A stretch of DNA of 59,645 bases from Ruminococcaceae bacterium AB4001 (GCA_000621765.1 JHXJ01000020.1:1-59645), one strand, 5' to 3'; shown: positions 1 through 9,268, counted from the first letter of the stretch. Made by a program: numbers and translations. The notes: generated by a model from the letters alone, not told the origin.

Positions 1-1
1 G

Positions 2-184
2 CATTCTGTAAAGGATCTTCCACACGGGATTGTTGAAGAAGTGGCGCGACAATGCGTTGAAATGAATTCATGCAGATACAAGACGTTCAAGCAGGTTCTT
101 GGGAAGATTCAATCCGGTGAACCGTGTTCTGAAGAACATCTTCCGCAACACGATAACATCAGAGGAAAGGACTTCTACAAGTAA
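2..184 (+). CDS. istA: IS21 transposase IstA, C-terminal fragment (runs off window)
   Basis: An open frame enters from the left edge and ends at TAA 182-184, giving about 60 residues. It ends in HDNIRGKDFYK, which resembles the conserved C-terminal signature of IstA proteins (a charged HxNIRG followed by aromatic residues). The istB start lies 12 bases after the stop, the usual IS21 arrangement. The DDE catalytic core is outside the window, so I cannot say whether this copy is intact. The only in-frame alternative would be a chance open frame, which the C-terminal motif and the position before istB make unlikely. Confidence 0.75.
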   Translation, partial: HSVKDLPHGIVEEVARQCVEMNSCRYKTFKQVLGKIQSGEPCSEEHLPQHDNIRGKDFYK

Positions 185-196
185 TGGTGAACGACT

Positions 197-970
197 ATGG
201 CGTACAGACAAAAAGACTATACATACAATCCCAAACTTACAACTGAAGAAAACATTCTGTTGGACCGACTCTTCAAGTTTAAGTTATCTCATATGGCAGA
301 AGCGTTAGAGCAGCAATTCCTGAACCCTAACTCAGAACTTGAAGATTTCCATACCAGAATAACTGCTCTCATTAACTACGAATGGGATCAGCGGCAATCC
401 ACCAAGTTCAATAAACTGCTTCGCAAGGCAACGCTGAAGTATCCGCATGCAGACTTCGATAAATCTTTGTATGAGCCTGACAGGATGCTTGATACCCATA
501 CAATAGAGAAACTTCAGACATGTAAATGGATCGATGAGCCCAAGAATCTTCTGATAACCGGAAGTGCCGGTGCCGGCAAGACGCATATTGCCAATGCTTT
601 CTGTATAACAGCACTACAACAACTGAGGACTGTGAAGTATATCCGTGCTAACACGCTCTTGCAGCAAAGCGAGAAGGCCAGAAAGACAAACTCAAGTTAT
701 GAATATACAAATGAGATGTCTTCTTACGATCTTCTGGTAATTGATGACTTCGGTCTTATGGAACTGGATCTTGAAAAATGCAGAGATCTCTTCGAGATTA
801 TTGAAACGCGCGACTCAAGGAAGGCCACAATGATTGTATCTCAGCTGCCCGTCGCAAACTGGTGGGACTTGTTCAAGGACAGCACTTACGCGGATGCCTG
901 CTTAAGCAGGATGACTGCAAAGGCATATCGCCTGGAATGTAACGGCAGAGATATGCGCAAAACAGAATAA
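197..970 (+). CDS. istB: IS21-family ATPase helper of transposition IstB
   Basis: IstB is the AAA+/DnaA-like ATPase that assists IstA in IS21 transposition. The 257-residue protein has the family's usual length, with an N-terminal helical region, Walker A GSAGAGKTH near residue 122 and Walker B LLVIDDFGL near residue 179. The end of the protein (RLECNGRDMRK) also fits the family. It follows the IstA tail by 12 bases. An ATG at 184 that overlaps the istA stop is in another frame and is not used. I see no disruption, so this ATPase may be functional if the istA copy outside the window is complete. Confidence 0.9.
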   Translation: MAYRQKDYTYNPKLTTEENILLDRLFKFKLSHMAEALEQQFLNPNSELEDFHTRITALINYEWDQRQSTKFNKLLRKATLKYPHADFDKSLYEPDRMLDTHTIEKLQTCKWIDEPKNLLITGSAGAGKTHIANAFCITALQQLRTVKYIRANTLLQQSEKARKTNSSYEYTNEMSSYDLLVIDDFGLMELDLEKCRDLFEIIETRDSRKATMIVSQLPVANWWDLFKDSTYADACLSRMTAKAYRLECNGRDMRKTE

Positions 971-985
971 AGTAATTCTATAGCG

Positions 986-1363
986 TCACTCCGTGCCGCT
1001 TGAAGCGGAACAGCATGCCGGTCTATCGGAATCGGCATGCTGTTTTAGCGGAATTTGCATGTAGTTGCCGGTAGATAGCTGTTCAATTACTCGTTCGTTA
1101 ATCTTTCGTTCCGGTCGGTAATCTATACCTGACAGTTCAGCATAGTTCTGAGATAAATGTGCTGACTTCCTATATCTGTCTGCGGTATTGTTCTTACGAG
1201 ATATCAGTTCTTCTCGGGTTAAAACATCCAGAACCTCTACGATATCATTTAGTTCATTGGCCTCGCACATAGTTACAAGCTGGTTAGCCATAGCAGGCAG
1301 TCTCATCTCACGTAGACGAAGCGCAATTTCTTCTAGTTTCTTATAACTCAAAGTAATCACCAC
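986..1363 (-). pseudogene. istB: IstB of element B, truncated before Walker A
   Basis: The first 100 or so residues read as an IstB N-terminus (helical, LRLREMRLPAMANQL, then ERKINERVIEQL). The family's Walker A should follow directly, but the frame instead passes into the terminal repeats of element A and ends with an unrelated 22-residue tail. Both Walker motifs are missing, so the product cannot be a working ATPase. Its start overlaps the end of the minus-strand istA by 23 bases, as expected for istAB. I infer disruption by insertion of element A, with the rest of istB lying left of the window. Confidence 0.8.
1006..1056. repeat. Right terminal repeats of IS21 element A
   Basis: CGGAA occurs at 1006, 1027 and 1049, and a perfect 12-bp inverted repeat (AACAGCATGCCG at 1009-1020, complement at 1033-1044) sits between them. 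Spaced terminal repeats of about 20 bases are typical transposase-binding sites in IS21 elements. The assignment as an end also rests on the point where homology to the minus-strand istB stops. Confidence 0.55.
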
Positions 1364-2861
1364 CTCTCGTGTACTTACCCTTAGGCGGCTCCTCTTGTTG
1401 ACATAAATCTTGCTCGGTCTCTAAAATATGCTTAATATCCCTATAGCGAGGTCGTTCCATAAAACCAAGAGCGGTCTTGCAGGCATTCTCTAGTCTTTGG
1501 TCGGAATAAGAAGATGCCAGCTTAAGGATGGAATGGACCGTTCGGTAATGTTGTTGTTCAACACAGGAAGACGCAAATATCCTGTAAACGACTTCATAAA
1601 CGTTCGGTCCTTTGTTTTTGGCCCAGTTCAGATATCTGGTACTGTTCCATTCTCCATAAGCATTGCTTTGCAGTGGCATATCGGTAGGAATCGTAGAATA
1701 TGCACCAATCTTATTCCATAGCTGTTCGTGCTCGCTCAACACTTCTTTGTTATAAAGGATCGCTATTCTGTGAGATGTTATCTTTAGTGTTACCTCTTTA
1801 CCTATGTACTGATATGGTACAGAATAGTAGTTCTTCTGATATGCGATATGTGAATTTGCCTGAACAACAGCGGCCTTATATTCGGCCATCTCATAACGCT
1901 TCATTGGTAACGGCCGAAGCGCGGCTTTCTCTACTTCATTGAACAATGTGCGTCTTGTTCCGGGCTTCTTCTGGAATGGCTTATTGTTGAACCGTTCAAC
2001 TTCCTTAATCAGTTGGTCGTTATATTCCTCGATAGAGAAGAACTGACAATTACGCAGCCTGCCGATAACATCTTTCTCGAACTGATAGACAAGGTTTTCT
2101 ACCTGGCTTTTATCTCTTGGGGTTCTTACTCTTGCAGGTATAACAACCGTTCCGTAGTATTCAGCCATATCCTGATATGTACTGTTAATAACAATCTCGT
2201 CTCTTGTATGTTTGGTTATTCCTGTCTTGAGATTGTCTGGTGTGAGTATAGTTGTAACCCCACCAAAGAACTCATACATCTTAATGTGACACTGGATCCA
2301 ATTTGGCATCTTCATGTCGGATGTTACCCAAGCAAAGCCTAATCCGCTGAAAGGAAGAACTGCTGCAAACAGCCAACCGTATACTTTTTCTCCGGAATCA
2401 GGATCTTGCCAACATGGTCTGACGCCGGCCCAATCTACCTCAATCTGTTCGCCGGCCTTATGCTGGATAATGTCCTTAAACCCGGTTTTCTTCAGATGGT
2501 CGTTAAAGTGTTTCTTAAACTGTGTCTTCTGATATGGCCTTCGGCCGGATAGTCTGCAGCGGTCTGAGTATTCTTCCCACAACAGTTGAAGAGTGACGCC
2601 TGGCTTAGCGAGTTCTTTCTTCAGTTCTTCAAAGTCAGGCATGAAGTACTCGCCATCGGGCTTCCGTCCTGAATTGACTGGAAACACTACACTAATCTCA
2701 GCTTCGGTTAACCGCGATAGATCTTCGAAGTCAAGACCGGATTCTTCGATCCTTGTTACAACCTGATTCACCGTATTCCTGGATATGCCCAGTGCTTCGG
2801 CAATGCTTCTGTTAGATTGCCCAGTCGCTTTAAGCCGGGCTATCTCTTTGTAATTTGGCAT
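1341..2861 (-). CDS. istA: IS21-family transposase IstA (element B)
   Basis: This is a full-length IS21 transposase of 506 residues. An N-terminal helix-turn-helix (NRSIAEALGISRNTV, residues 17-31) is followed by an integrase-type DDE core: EVDWAGV near residue 143, TPDNLKT near 208 and DKSQVEN near 256. The ribosome site AGGAGG stands just before the ATG. The partner istB is truncated, so the element is probably unable to move by itself unless helped by the IstB of element A. The coding frame is intact, which suggests the disruption is not old. Confidence 0.92.
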   Translation of the reverse strand: MPNYKEIARLKATGQSNRSIAEALGISRNTVNQVVTRIEESGLDFEDLSRLTEAEISVVFPVNSGRKPDGEYFMPDFEELKKELAKPGVTLQLLWEEYSDRCRLSGRRPYQKTQFKKHFNDHLKKTGFKDIIQHKAGEQIEVDWAGVRPCWQDPDSGEKVYGWLFAAVLPFSGLGFAWVTSDMKMPNWIQCHIKMYEFFGGVTTILTPDNLKTGITKHTRDEIVINSTYQDMAEYYGTVVIPARVRTPRDKSQVENLVYQFEKDVIGRLRNCQFFSIEEYNDQLIKEVERFNNKPFQKKPGTRRTLFNEVEKAALRPLPMKRYEMAEYKAAVVQANSHIAYQKNYYSVPYQYIGKEVTLKITSHRIAILYNKEVLSEHEQLWNKIGAYSTIPTDMPLQSNAYGEWNSTRYLNWAKNKGPNVYEVVYRIFASSCVEQQHYRTVHSILKLASSYSDQRLENACKTALGFMERPRYRDIKHILETEQDLCQQEEPPKGKYTRGGDYFEL

Positions 2862-3008
2862 TTTGCCACCTCCTAAATGTATTCATTCCTAAGGAATGTG
2901 CAGATATTATATCTGCGTTTTAGGGGTGGCACTGTCGTGCCGACGTAAGTGGAGCAACAATTCCCGATTTTAGTGGCGCAGTAATTAGCGATTTGCTGGC
3001 GCTATGAC
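2862..3008 (-). promoter_or_regulatory. Left end and leader of IS21 element B
   Basis: This is non-coding sequence upstream of istA. It contains the spaced TGG(A/C)GC terminal repeats (2950-3002), a hairpin GGCAC/GTGCC, a 17-base near-palindrome GCAGATAT-T-ATATCTGC at 2900-2916 and a smaller palindrome ATTCCT/AGGAAT near 2885. The palindromes lie where an istA promoter and operator would be expected. I infer a control role, but nothing else shows it. Confidence 0.5.
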
Positions 3009-3182
3009 ACCGTCGTATTCAGAAGGCACTATACATGCAGTTCAATTCTATGGCGGCATTACCAAATACTTTGTTCCTGACAATCTGAAAGCTGCGGTTA
3101 CCAAACATTCCAAGGATGAACTGGTCTTACAAAGCGTGTATTCTGACTTGGAAGATTTCTACGAAACTATAGTTCTTCCTGT
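3009..3182 (+). pseudogene. IstA remnant, plus strand
   Basis: The reading frame gives VQFYGGITKYFVPDNLKAAV and later DLEDFYETIVLP, which matches the middle of the IstA catalytic core (PDN with the second acidic residue). The match stops at about 3182, after which the frame continues only as nonsense. The start coincides with the end of element B, so the remnant was probably cut by that insertion. It represents a different, more diverged IS21 lineage than elements A and B. Confidence 0.75.
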
Positions 3183-3478
3183 TTCCTCTCCGTGTACTGG
3201 TACTGCACTGAAGGAAGCGGCATTAGTTCGTGTTTTTCTTCTTCCCAAGTATCGCTTCGGCTATAGTCACGATTCTTCAGTAAGCTGTGGTTTAGATTGT
3301 ACAGAGCTGCATGCAGATCAAAGTTGAACTGATCTATCGTGAAATACTTGCGCTCCTCCAGTTCCAGGAATATTCCTTTCTCAAGTATTCCGACGGCGTT
3401 CTCTACTGAACTCTTATACTTTGGATGCCGGACCTTGGCAGGAAGGATAACTGTACCGTTGTGTTCAGCCCAATGTTT
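3183..3478 (-). pseudogene. IstA remnant, minus strand, inverted against its neighbour
   Basis: On the minus strand an open frame reads HWAEHNGTVILPAKVRHPKY, then SSVENAVGILEKGIF and HAALYNLNHSLL. This is the region of IstA that contains the third catalytic residue (the E of VEN) and its downstream part. It begins in protein terms at almost the same motif where the plus-strand remnant stops, but it is in the opposite orientation. No start codon or N-terminal half is present. The ugd stop lies only a few bases beyond. Confidence 0.75.
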
Positions 3479-3484
3479 TGTTTA

Positions 3485-4981
3485 TTAATCTCTTCTAAAT
3501 AAATCTCTTGTATAGACCTTTTCTTCAACATCATCCAAAATGGGATCGTATCTATTAGCGATAATACATCCACATTTCTTTTTGAATTTCTTTATGTCAT
3601 TAACAACTTTTGAACCAAAAAAGGTGCTACCGTTTTCGAGCGTTGGTTCATATATTATCACGGTGGCTCCCTTTGCTTTTATTCTCTTCATAACACCCTG
3701 AATAGAACTCTGACGGAAATTGTCTGAATTTGACTTCATTGTAAGTCTGTACACACCAACAATGATCTCTTTTTCCTTATTCTTATCAAATTTGTTGTTT
3801 GAATAGCTATAAGCTCCGGCCATTTCAAGAACTCTGTCAGCAATGAAATCTTTACGAGTTCTATTACTATCAACAATGGCCTGTATAAGGTTCTCTGGAA
3901 CATCTTGATAGTTAGCAAGTAACTGTTTAGTGTCTTTCGGGAGACAATATCCGCCGTAACCGAATGACGGGTTGTTATAGTAATCTCCGACTCTAGGATC
4001 AAGACTTACACCTTTAATGATGTCAGCAGTATTAAGACCTTTAATCTCAGCATATGTATCAAGTTCATTGAAATAGGATACTCTTAAAGCCAAGTATGTA
4101 TTAACAAAGAGCTTGGTTGCTTCTGCTTCTGTTGTACCCATTGTAATAGTTTCTATATTTTCTTTTATTGCACCTTGCTGAAGAAGTTGAGCAAAAATTA
4201 ATGCTTGTTCCTTGTTTTTCTCATCTGTGCCAACAATTATTCTGCTAGGGTAAAGGTTATCGTAAAGAGCTTTGGATTCTCTTAAGAACTCAGGCGAAAA
4301 GATGATGTTGTCCATATCAAATTTCTTCTTGACATTGACTGTATAGCCTACAGGGATTGTTGATTTTATAACAATAGTAGGTTTTTTTGCTTTGTTCTTA
4401 GTTACATCCTTAATCTGCTTTATCACGCCTTCGACAGCAGAACAATCGAAGAAATTCTGCTGAGGATCGTAATTAGTTGGTGCAGCTATGATGATGAAAT
4501 CAGCATTTTTATATGCTTCGTCACCATTTGTTGTAGCTGTTAAGTTAAGTTTTCTTTTGCCATTTTTTGATTCATCAAGGAACATCTCAATGTAATCGTC
4601 CTGTATGGGGGAGATGAGATTATTGAGCTTTTCTACTTTCTCGGGGACAATATCCACTGCTGTTACCATGTTATATTGTGATAAGAGAACTGCTAGTGAG
4701 AGACCGACATATCCGGTACCAGCGACAGCAATTTTGAATTTAGTTTTATTAACAACTTTGGGTGTTGTAGGGGCAACAAATAAATCTGCTGGTTCAAAAC
4801 AGAGAGCTTCTCCAAGTTTTTCAAGTTGTTCAATAGAAGGTATGAAGGTTTGAGATTCGATTCTGGAGAGTAAGGAACGGTTAATGCCGGTTATTTTAGC
4901 TAATTCAACTTGAGTAAGGTTTATTGTATTTCTTTTATTTATAACTGTTTCAGCCAGCAGTTGTGTTGATAATTTCTTCAT
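3485..4981 (-). CDS. XRE-type HTH domain fused to UDP-glucose 6-dehydrogenase
   Basis: The enzyme part oxidises UDP-glucose (or a related UDP-hexose) to the uronic acid with two NAD+. Residues about 10-65 form a Cro/C1-type helix-turn-helix ([20 protein letters not shown], then [20 protein letters not shown]). From about residue 82 a full nucleotide-sugar dehydrogenase follows, with [11 protein letters not shown] for NAD+ binding and catalytic Cys near residue 345 in [12 protein letters not shown]. The total of 498 residues equals an ordinary 410-residue enzyme plus the added domain. A ribosome site GGAGAGG precedes the ATG. The gene is divergent from a plain paralogue at 5159, and both end in [10 protein letters not shown] infer that the fusion may bind DNA between the two genes and link expression to substrate or cofactor state. 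The enzyme part is certain; the exact sugar is not. Confidence 0.9.
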   Translation of the reverse strand: MKKLSTQLLAETVINKRNTINLTQVELAKITGINRSLLSRIESQTFIPSIEQLEKLGEALCFEPADLFVAPTTPKVVNKTKFKIAVAGTGYVGLSLAVLLSQYNMVTAVDIVPEKVEKLNNLISPIQDDYIEMFLDESKNGKRKLNLTATTNGDEAYKNADFIIIAAPTNYDPQQNFFDCSAVEGVIKQIKDVTKNKAKKPTIVIKSTIPVGYTVNVKKKFDMDNIIFSPEFLRESKALYDNLYPSRIIVGTDEKNKEQALIFAQLLQQGAIKENIETITMGTTEAEATKLFVNTYLALRVSYFNELDTYAEIKGLNTADIIKGVSLDPRVGDYYNNPSFGYGGYCLPKDTKQLLANYQDVPENLIQAIVDSNRTRKDFIADRVLEMAGAYSYSNNKFDKNKEKEIIVGVYRLTMKSNSDNFRQSSIQGVMKRIKAKGATVIIYEPTLENGSTFFGSKVVNDIKKFKKKCGCIIANRYDPILDDVEEKVYTRDLFRRD

Positions 4982-5088
4982 TTTATCGTCCTCTCCGTGT
5001 TATTATATTTAACATTTGCTTGCATAATGTCTCAAATTTATGCCGAGATGTTAACACACAAAAGAAAAAAGTCAAGCCAATAGATTGA

Positions 5089-5119
5089 TTGAATATGTTT
5101 TAAAATGATGATGTATAAT
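5089..5119 (+). promoter_or_regulatory. Probable promoter of the plain ugd gene
   Basis: TTGAAT (5089-5094) and a perfect TATAAT (5114-5119) are separated by 19 bases, slightly longer than ideal, upstream of the ribosome site GGAGG and the ATG at 5159. Further upstream, TTAACAT at 5009 and ATGTTAA at 5048 form a separated inverted repeat that could be an operator for the divergent HTH fusion. Confidence 0.5.
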
Positions 5120-5158
5120 TTTGTTTGTAATATTTCTTTGAAATATGGAGGAGTCAAA

Positions 5159-6382
5159 ATGAAGATTACTGTTGCCGGTGTTGGCTATGTTGGACTTTCG
5201 CTTGCTGTTTTACTTGCTCAGAAGCATGAAGTAACTGCAATTACTACAACTGAAGCTAAAGCAGAGAAGTTAAATCAGTTTATAAGTCCTATTCAGGATG
5301 ATGAGATTGAGCGTTTCTTTGCTGAAGCAAGAGCGGGTAATCGCACGCTTAATCTTCATACAACAACAGATAAAGCATCTGCTTATGGTGCTGCAGAATT
5401 AGTTATTATTGCTACTCCAACGAATTATGATGATGTAAATCACTTCTTCGACACATCTGCTGTAGAAGATGCTATTGAATGGACTCTTAAAGTTAATCCG
5501 GATGTTCTCATGGTTATTAAATCTACAATACCTGTAGGATATACTGAATCCGTTAGAGCTAAGTATGGTGTGAAGAATATTATATTTAGTCCTGAGTTCC
5601 TTCGTGAATCTAAAGCTTTGTATGATAATCTTCATCCAAGTCGAATCGTTGTTGGTTGCTCTGATGAACAAAAAATCGAAGCTCAGATGTTCGCCGAGTT
5701 GTTACTTGAGGGTGCACGCGCAGAGGAGGAGAGAGCGGGTGTTCCTTCTCAAGAAATTCCTGTTCTGATTTCTCACTTAACTGAAGCTGAAGCAATTAAA
5801 CTTTTTGCGAATACATATCTGGCAGTAAGAGTCTCATATTTCAACGAATTGGATACATATGCTCAAACCAAAGGCTTGGATACACAGATGATTATTGATG
5901 GTGTGTGTCTGGATCCTCGTATTGGTGGCCATTATAATAATCCTTCTTTTGGTTATGGCGGTTATTGTTTGCCTAAGGATACAAAGCAGCTTCTCGCTAA
6001 CTACAAAGATGTTCCTCAGACAATGATTGAAGCAGTTGTTAAGTCCAATACTGTACGTAAAGATTTTATTGCAGATCAAATCCTAGCCAAGAATCCTAAG
6101 ACTGTAGGAGTTTACAGACTTACTATGAAGTCAAATTCTGATAATTTCCGAGCTTCGGCTATTCAGGGTGTTATGAAGAGGATCAAGGCTAAGGGTATTC
6201 CGGTTATTATTTTTGAGCCAACACTTAACGATGGCGATTTATTCTTTAATAGTCTTGTTGTAAATGATTTGAACAAGTTTAAGGCTGAAAGTGATGTTAT
6301 CGTTGCTAATCGTTTTGATTCTGATGCATTAGGAGACGTTTCTGACAAGGTTTATACAAGGGATTTGTTTAGGCGAGATTAA
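5159..6382 (+). CDS. ugd: UDP-glucose 6-dehydrogenase family
   Basis: The predicted reaction is UDP-glucose + 2 NAD+ to UDP-glucuronate, a cytosolic supply step for acidic polysaccharides. The start is ATG 5159 behind TATGGAGGAG; upstream in-frame codons back to 5105 lack a ribosome site. The 407-residue protein begins [19 protein letters not shown] (NAD+ fold), has ATPTNYD and [14 protein letters not shown] in the middle and catalytic Cys270 in [13 protein letters not shown]. It closely resembles the enzyme half of the divergent fusion. Having two copies side by side suggests different regulation or a second UDP-hexose substrate. A hairpin at 6509-6544 may end the transcript. Confidence 0.93.
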   Translation: MKITVAGVGYVGLSLAVLLAQKHEVTAITTTEAKAEKLNQFISPIQDDEIERFFAEARAGNRTLNLHTTTDKASAYGAAELVIIATPTNYDDVNHFFDTSAVEDAIEWTLKVNPDVLMVIKSTIPVGYTESVRAKYGVKNIIFSPEFLRESKALYDNLHPSRIVVGCSDEQKIEAQMFAELLLEGARAEEERAGVPSQEIPVLISHLTEAEAIKLFANTYLAVRVSYFNELDTYAQTKGLDTQMIIDGVCLDPRIGGHYNNPSFGYGGYCLPKDTKQLLANYKDVPQTMIEAVVKSNTVRKDFIADQILAKNPKTVGVYRLTMKSNSDNFRASAIQGVMKRIKAKGIPVIIFEPTLNDGDLFFNSLVVNDLNKFKAESDVIVANRFDSDALGDVSDKVYTRDLFRRD

Positions 6383-6508
6383 TATGTCAAACGTGAATTA
6401 TGAGCTCTGCTCAACTATTCATAATCTGAAACCCGAACATTAGCATGGTATTTATCGTTGATCTTAAGGTCATAAGAGAATAGGGAAGAAAAAATACTGT
6501 ATTGTTCT

Positions 6509-6544
6509 GCAAAATGGAAGTTGTGTAAACAGCTTCCATTTTGC
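6509..6544. terminator. Hairpin terminator after ugd, possibly bidirectional
   Basis: A perfect 12-bp inverted repeat GCAAAATGGAAG (6509-6520) and its complement (6533-6544) enclose a 12-base loop. The A-rich left arm and T-rich right arm give a usable U-tract in both directions. It lies between ugd and the next plus-strand gene. Confidence 0.6.
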
Positions 6545-6621
6545 ATGGGCGATAAGGGTAGTTGATATTATCTGTGTTTTTTCTCATTCGAGTTTTTTAT
6601 GTTTTGTTGTAATATATCCTT

Positions 6622-7773
6622 GTGGATACAGTACAAAAGACATTATTGACGCTTATTAGCAAGTCTCAGTTTGGTACATCAGCTGATGTTGATTGGGATC
6701 TTATCGATCTTGATGCTTTATTTGATGAGGCTATGACTCAATCTGTGATTGGGCTGATAGCGCCGGAAATCCCATCTGATAAATTAAATATAAAATTTCA
6801 GGAAGAAATATATAGGAGAAAAGCTGCTTATATCCGTTATTGTCATGCGGAAGACGGATTAAAGAGAATTCTCGATAACGCAACAGTACCGTTTATAATT
6901 CTTAAAGGTAATGCTGCTGCTATATATTATAAGGATCCTTCAAGACGGATGATGGGAGATATTGATTTTCTAGTTCCACAAGATAAATTTTCTTTTGCTA
7001 GACAGTTGCTAATAGATAACGGATATATCATTAATCATGAGTCTCCTGTATATTCTAGACATATAGGATTGACTAAAGAAGGGATTTGTTTCGAACTTCA
7101 TCATCATTTCAGCCATTATGACCTAGATATAGAGTCATATCTTATTGATGGCTTGAATAATCGTGCTGGTATTATTATCGACGGACATGATATTCCGATT
7201 CTGCCCAAACTAGCTAATGGACTCGTGCTACTTGAACATATGCGAAGTCATCTGAAATCTTCTCTTGGTCTTCGCCAGGTCATAGATTGGATGATGTATG
7301 TTTATCGTGAACTCGATGATGAGTTTTGGGAATCAGAATTCGCTTCTGTTTGTAGAGAAATAGGAATTGATAAGTTAGCAATAACTGCTACCCGTATGTG
7401 TCAGTTATATCTTGGTCTCCCTGAGACTATAACTTGGTGTAAGAGTGCTGATGTTAAGACCTGTGAATTACTTATTGATTCTCTTTTAATCTCTGGTAAT
7501 TTCGGCAGAAAGAATGGTGATGGTCATTCTGTCGAGAAAGTAAGTACTTATATTAAAAGTAAAGGTTTTTTTCCTTGGCTTCAACATGCCGGAGAACATA
7601 ACTGGCAAGCTTATCACAAACATCATTGGTTAAAACCATTCTGTTGGTTATATCAGATATTCCGGTATGCAAAGCAGGGCATAAAGACAGGAAGAAACAA
7701 CAAGCAGTTGAAGTCTGATATTGACCGTAGTAAAGACAGATATGAGTTATTAAAACAGCTTGGTATAGATTAA
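6622..7773 (+). CDS. Nucleotidyltransferase-family protein (NTP_transf_5 type)
   Basis: The 383-residue protein has the layout of the NTP_transf_5 family: PFIILKGNAAAIYY, then SRRMMGDIDFLVP with the paired acidic residues of a nucleotidyltransferase active site near residue 110, and a basic C-terminal part. The substrate is unknown. Family members occur in peptide-modification and capsule clusters. The start is GTG 6622, since a stop lies at 6610 in the same frame. No Shine-Dalgarno is visible, so the start is weaker than others here and a leaderless message is possible. Its stop overlaps the convergent hipA-like gene by 4 bases. A relative begins the operon at 34301. Confidence 0.78.
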   Translation: MDTVQKTLLTLISKSQFGTSADVDWDLIDLDALFDEAMTQSVIGLIAPEIPSDKLNIKFQEEIYRRKAAYIRYCHAEDGLKRILDNATVPFIILKGNAAAIYYKDPSRRMMGDIDFLVPQDKFSFARQLLIDNGYIINHESPVYSRHIGLTKEGICFELHHHFSHYDLDIESYLIDGLNNRAGIIIDGHDIPILPKLANGLVLLEHMRSHLKSSLGLRQVIDWMMYVYRELDDEFWESEFASVCREIGIDKLAITATRMCQLYLGLPETITWCKSADVKTCELLIDSLLISGNFGRKNGDGHSVEKVSTYIKSKGFFPWLQHAGEHNWQAYHKHHWLKPFCWLYQIFRYAKQGIKTGRNNKQLKSDIDRSKDRYELLKQLGID

Positions 7774-9065
7774 TTGGTTATACCAATGGTTTTAATGTGC
7801 TCCAATACCTCGTTTGCCCGTTCATCTCCAATGCCAACCTTTTCAGCATATGAGAGCCAATTGCCTATTATGGATTTTGTTTCATTTATTACATCCATAC
7901 AATAAGTTTTTGTTAGGCCCATGTTTTCGCCGCTTGCGATCAAGTCCTCATCGGTAATGTTTAATTCTTTATCGTTAATAGGCATCTGGTGTCTGGATAT
8001 CCACTGATTGTTTGGACTATATGCAAATGTGAGATCGTAGGCAGGAGACAGGTCCCATACACCTTGTCTGTCCATGATGAACGAGAAGTTCTTTACGTGG
8101 TCATCACAGTTGACTGTAAATACATTAAAGACCATTCTCCTGAAGATCTCTTTAATGCCTTTTATTCCGATACCGAGTTTTGTTGCTATGTCTGCATATT
8201 GCTCATAGCTGCAGACACCAGGGAAATTATAGTTATAGTGACCCATTGCAGCCAGCGTCTGGACATGAAGCTTTTCGCCGTTTACGCGGTCAAAACGTCT
8301 GGTTATGAAATGCTTTAATCTGTCTTTTTCGAGAAGACGGCACTCAGACATGTTGATTCCAAGATCTATAGCCATGAGGTAGTATGCATACTCGATCAAA
8401 GAGAATTGCTTGGGATCTTCCAGCTGATGGTCGCCGTTTTTGCTTACTCCGTCAAATTTGATGAGCCAGGGTTCGAATCCAGGTTCTGATTGAGACTGAT
8501 CAGGTCGGACAATACCACTCTGTTCATTATATGAGATCAAAGCTTTGGCTCTTGCACCTCCGGCGATGGACCCGATCAGTGCCAGTTTGTTAAAGTCAGA
8601 AGTATCGATATCTGATTCATTGATGTCGTTCTTTGATAGTACGAATGAAGCAAGTCTGGCCATTTCAGTAACATCAATGTCTGTATCAATTGATTCAGGA
8701 CTTGCTTCAGGTACATATTCCAATGCTCCGACACCTCGCTTGCCGGTAATACAAAGTCTATCAATAGCATTAAGGCTATTGATATCTTTTCCATGCAGAG
8801 ATAACCATTTCCTGATCACGGCAGTTCCGAACTTATCCGGAAGAGAATCAGACAGCAAACCGGGCAAGCCGTAAAAGGCATCAGTTCCCATAAGTTTGGG
8901 AAATGAATAAACGCAACCTAAAAGAGGCATCAAAATAGGGGAGAGTTCTAATCCACTATCAAAAAAGTCCGGATCGTATTGGAATTCTGGCAAATCCTGT
9001 TGTCCTGATTGGCGGATAGTTCCAACTTTTCTGCCCCAAAGAAATACATTTGCTGAATCTGTCAC
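7770..9065 (-). CDS. HipA-family serine/threonine kinase, no HipB partner visible
   Basis: HipA kinases phosphorylate targets such as glutamyl-tRNA synthetase and cause growth arrest, usually held in check by a HipB antitoxin encoded just upstream. The 431 residues carry the family hallmarks: a glycine-rich stretch GGARAKA at 169-175, WLIKFD with the ATP-binding Lys near 203, a catalytic loop NCDDHVKN at 319-326 and DLSPAYDL at 338-345. All key residues look intact. The start is GTG 9065 with only a weak ribosome site; a TATAAT on the minus strand (9092-9097) could be its -10. No HTH gene lies upstream (only 203 non-coding bases) or downstream, so it is an orphan. It meets the nucleotidyltransferase gene tail to tail. 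Confidence 0.85.
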   Translation of the reverse strand: MTDSANVFLWGRKVGTIRQSGQQDLPEFQYDPDFFDSGLELSPILMPLLGCVYSFPKLMGTDAFYGLPGLLSDSLPDKFGTAVIRKWLSLHGKDINSLNAIDRLCITGKRGVGALEYVPEASPESIDTDIDVTEMARLASFVLSKNDINESDIDTSDFNKLALIGSIAGGARAKALISYNEQSGIVRPDQSQSEPGFEPWLIKFDGVSKNGDHQLEDPKQFSLIEYAYYLMAIDLGINMSECRLLEKDRLKHFITRRFDRVNGEKLHVQTLAAMGHYNYNFPGVCSYEQYADIATKLGIGIKGIKEIFRRMVFNVFTVNCDDHVKNFSFIMDRQGVWDLSPAYDLTFAYSPNNQWISRHQMPINDKELNITDEDLIASGENMGLTKTYCMDVINETKSIIGNWLSYAEKVGIGDERANEVLEHIKTIGITN

Positions 9066-9268
9066 TTTAAGTTACCTAATCATTTTTAAAAATTATACTT
9101 CTTTGATGCCTATACAAAAATATGTGAATTTTATGATTTAGACATATGCACGAATGAGTATAGCTTTAAGTGAAAGAATATTACTTATTGTAAACATTTG
9201 CATGATGAGAAGTGCTTTGCATTTAGGTGTATAATTATATTTTTAATATAAATTGAAAGGTGATTTTG

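Larger units (their letters stand above)
1..1056 (+). mobile_element. IS21-family element A, left part outside window
   Basis: The 3' end of istA and a complete istB lie in the order and spacing of IS21-family elements. The right end is placed near 1056 because three CGGAA motifs occur at 1006, 1027 and 1049 (spacing 21-22 bases), like the multiple terminal repeats of this family, and because the istB reading of the neighbouring minus-strand element resumes just beyond. The exact last base is not certain. The element appears to have inserted into element B. Confidence 0.75.
1057..3008 (-). mobile_element. IS21-family element B, truncated at its istB end
   Basis: This holds a complete istA and a broken istB on the minus strand. 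The outer end is placed at 3008, where the inward reading begins TGTCATAGCGCC. Three repeats of TGG(A/C)GC at 2950, 2974 and 2997 (spacing 23-24) mark this end. Element A interrupts the other side. Confidence 0.75.

Noticed and set aside
1009-1044. Strong hairpin as a terminator of istB
   Set aside because: No T-run follows it, and it lies among spaced CGGAA motifs, so it fits better as part of the IS end.
5105-5158. Upstream start for ugd
   Set aside because: The ATG lies between the -35 and -10 of the likely promoter and lacks a ribosome site; GGAGG points to ATG 5159.
9260-9268. GTG start for rfbB at 9260
   Set aside because: The codon overlaps the ribosome site itself; the ATG at 9269 is correctly spaced.
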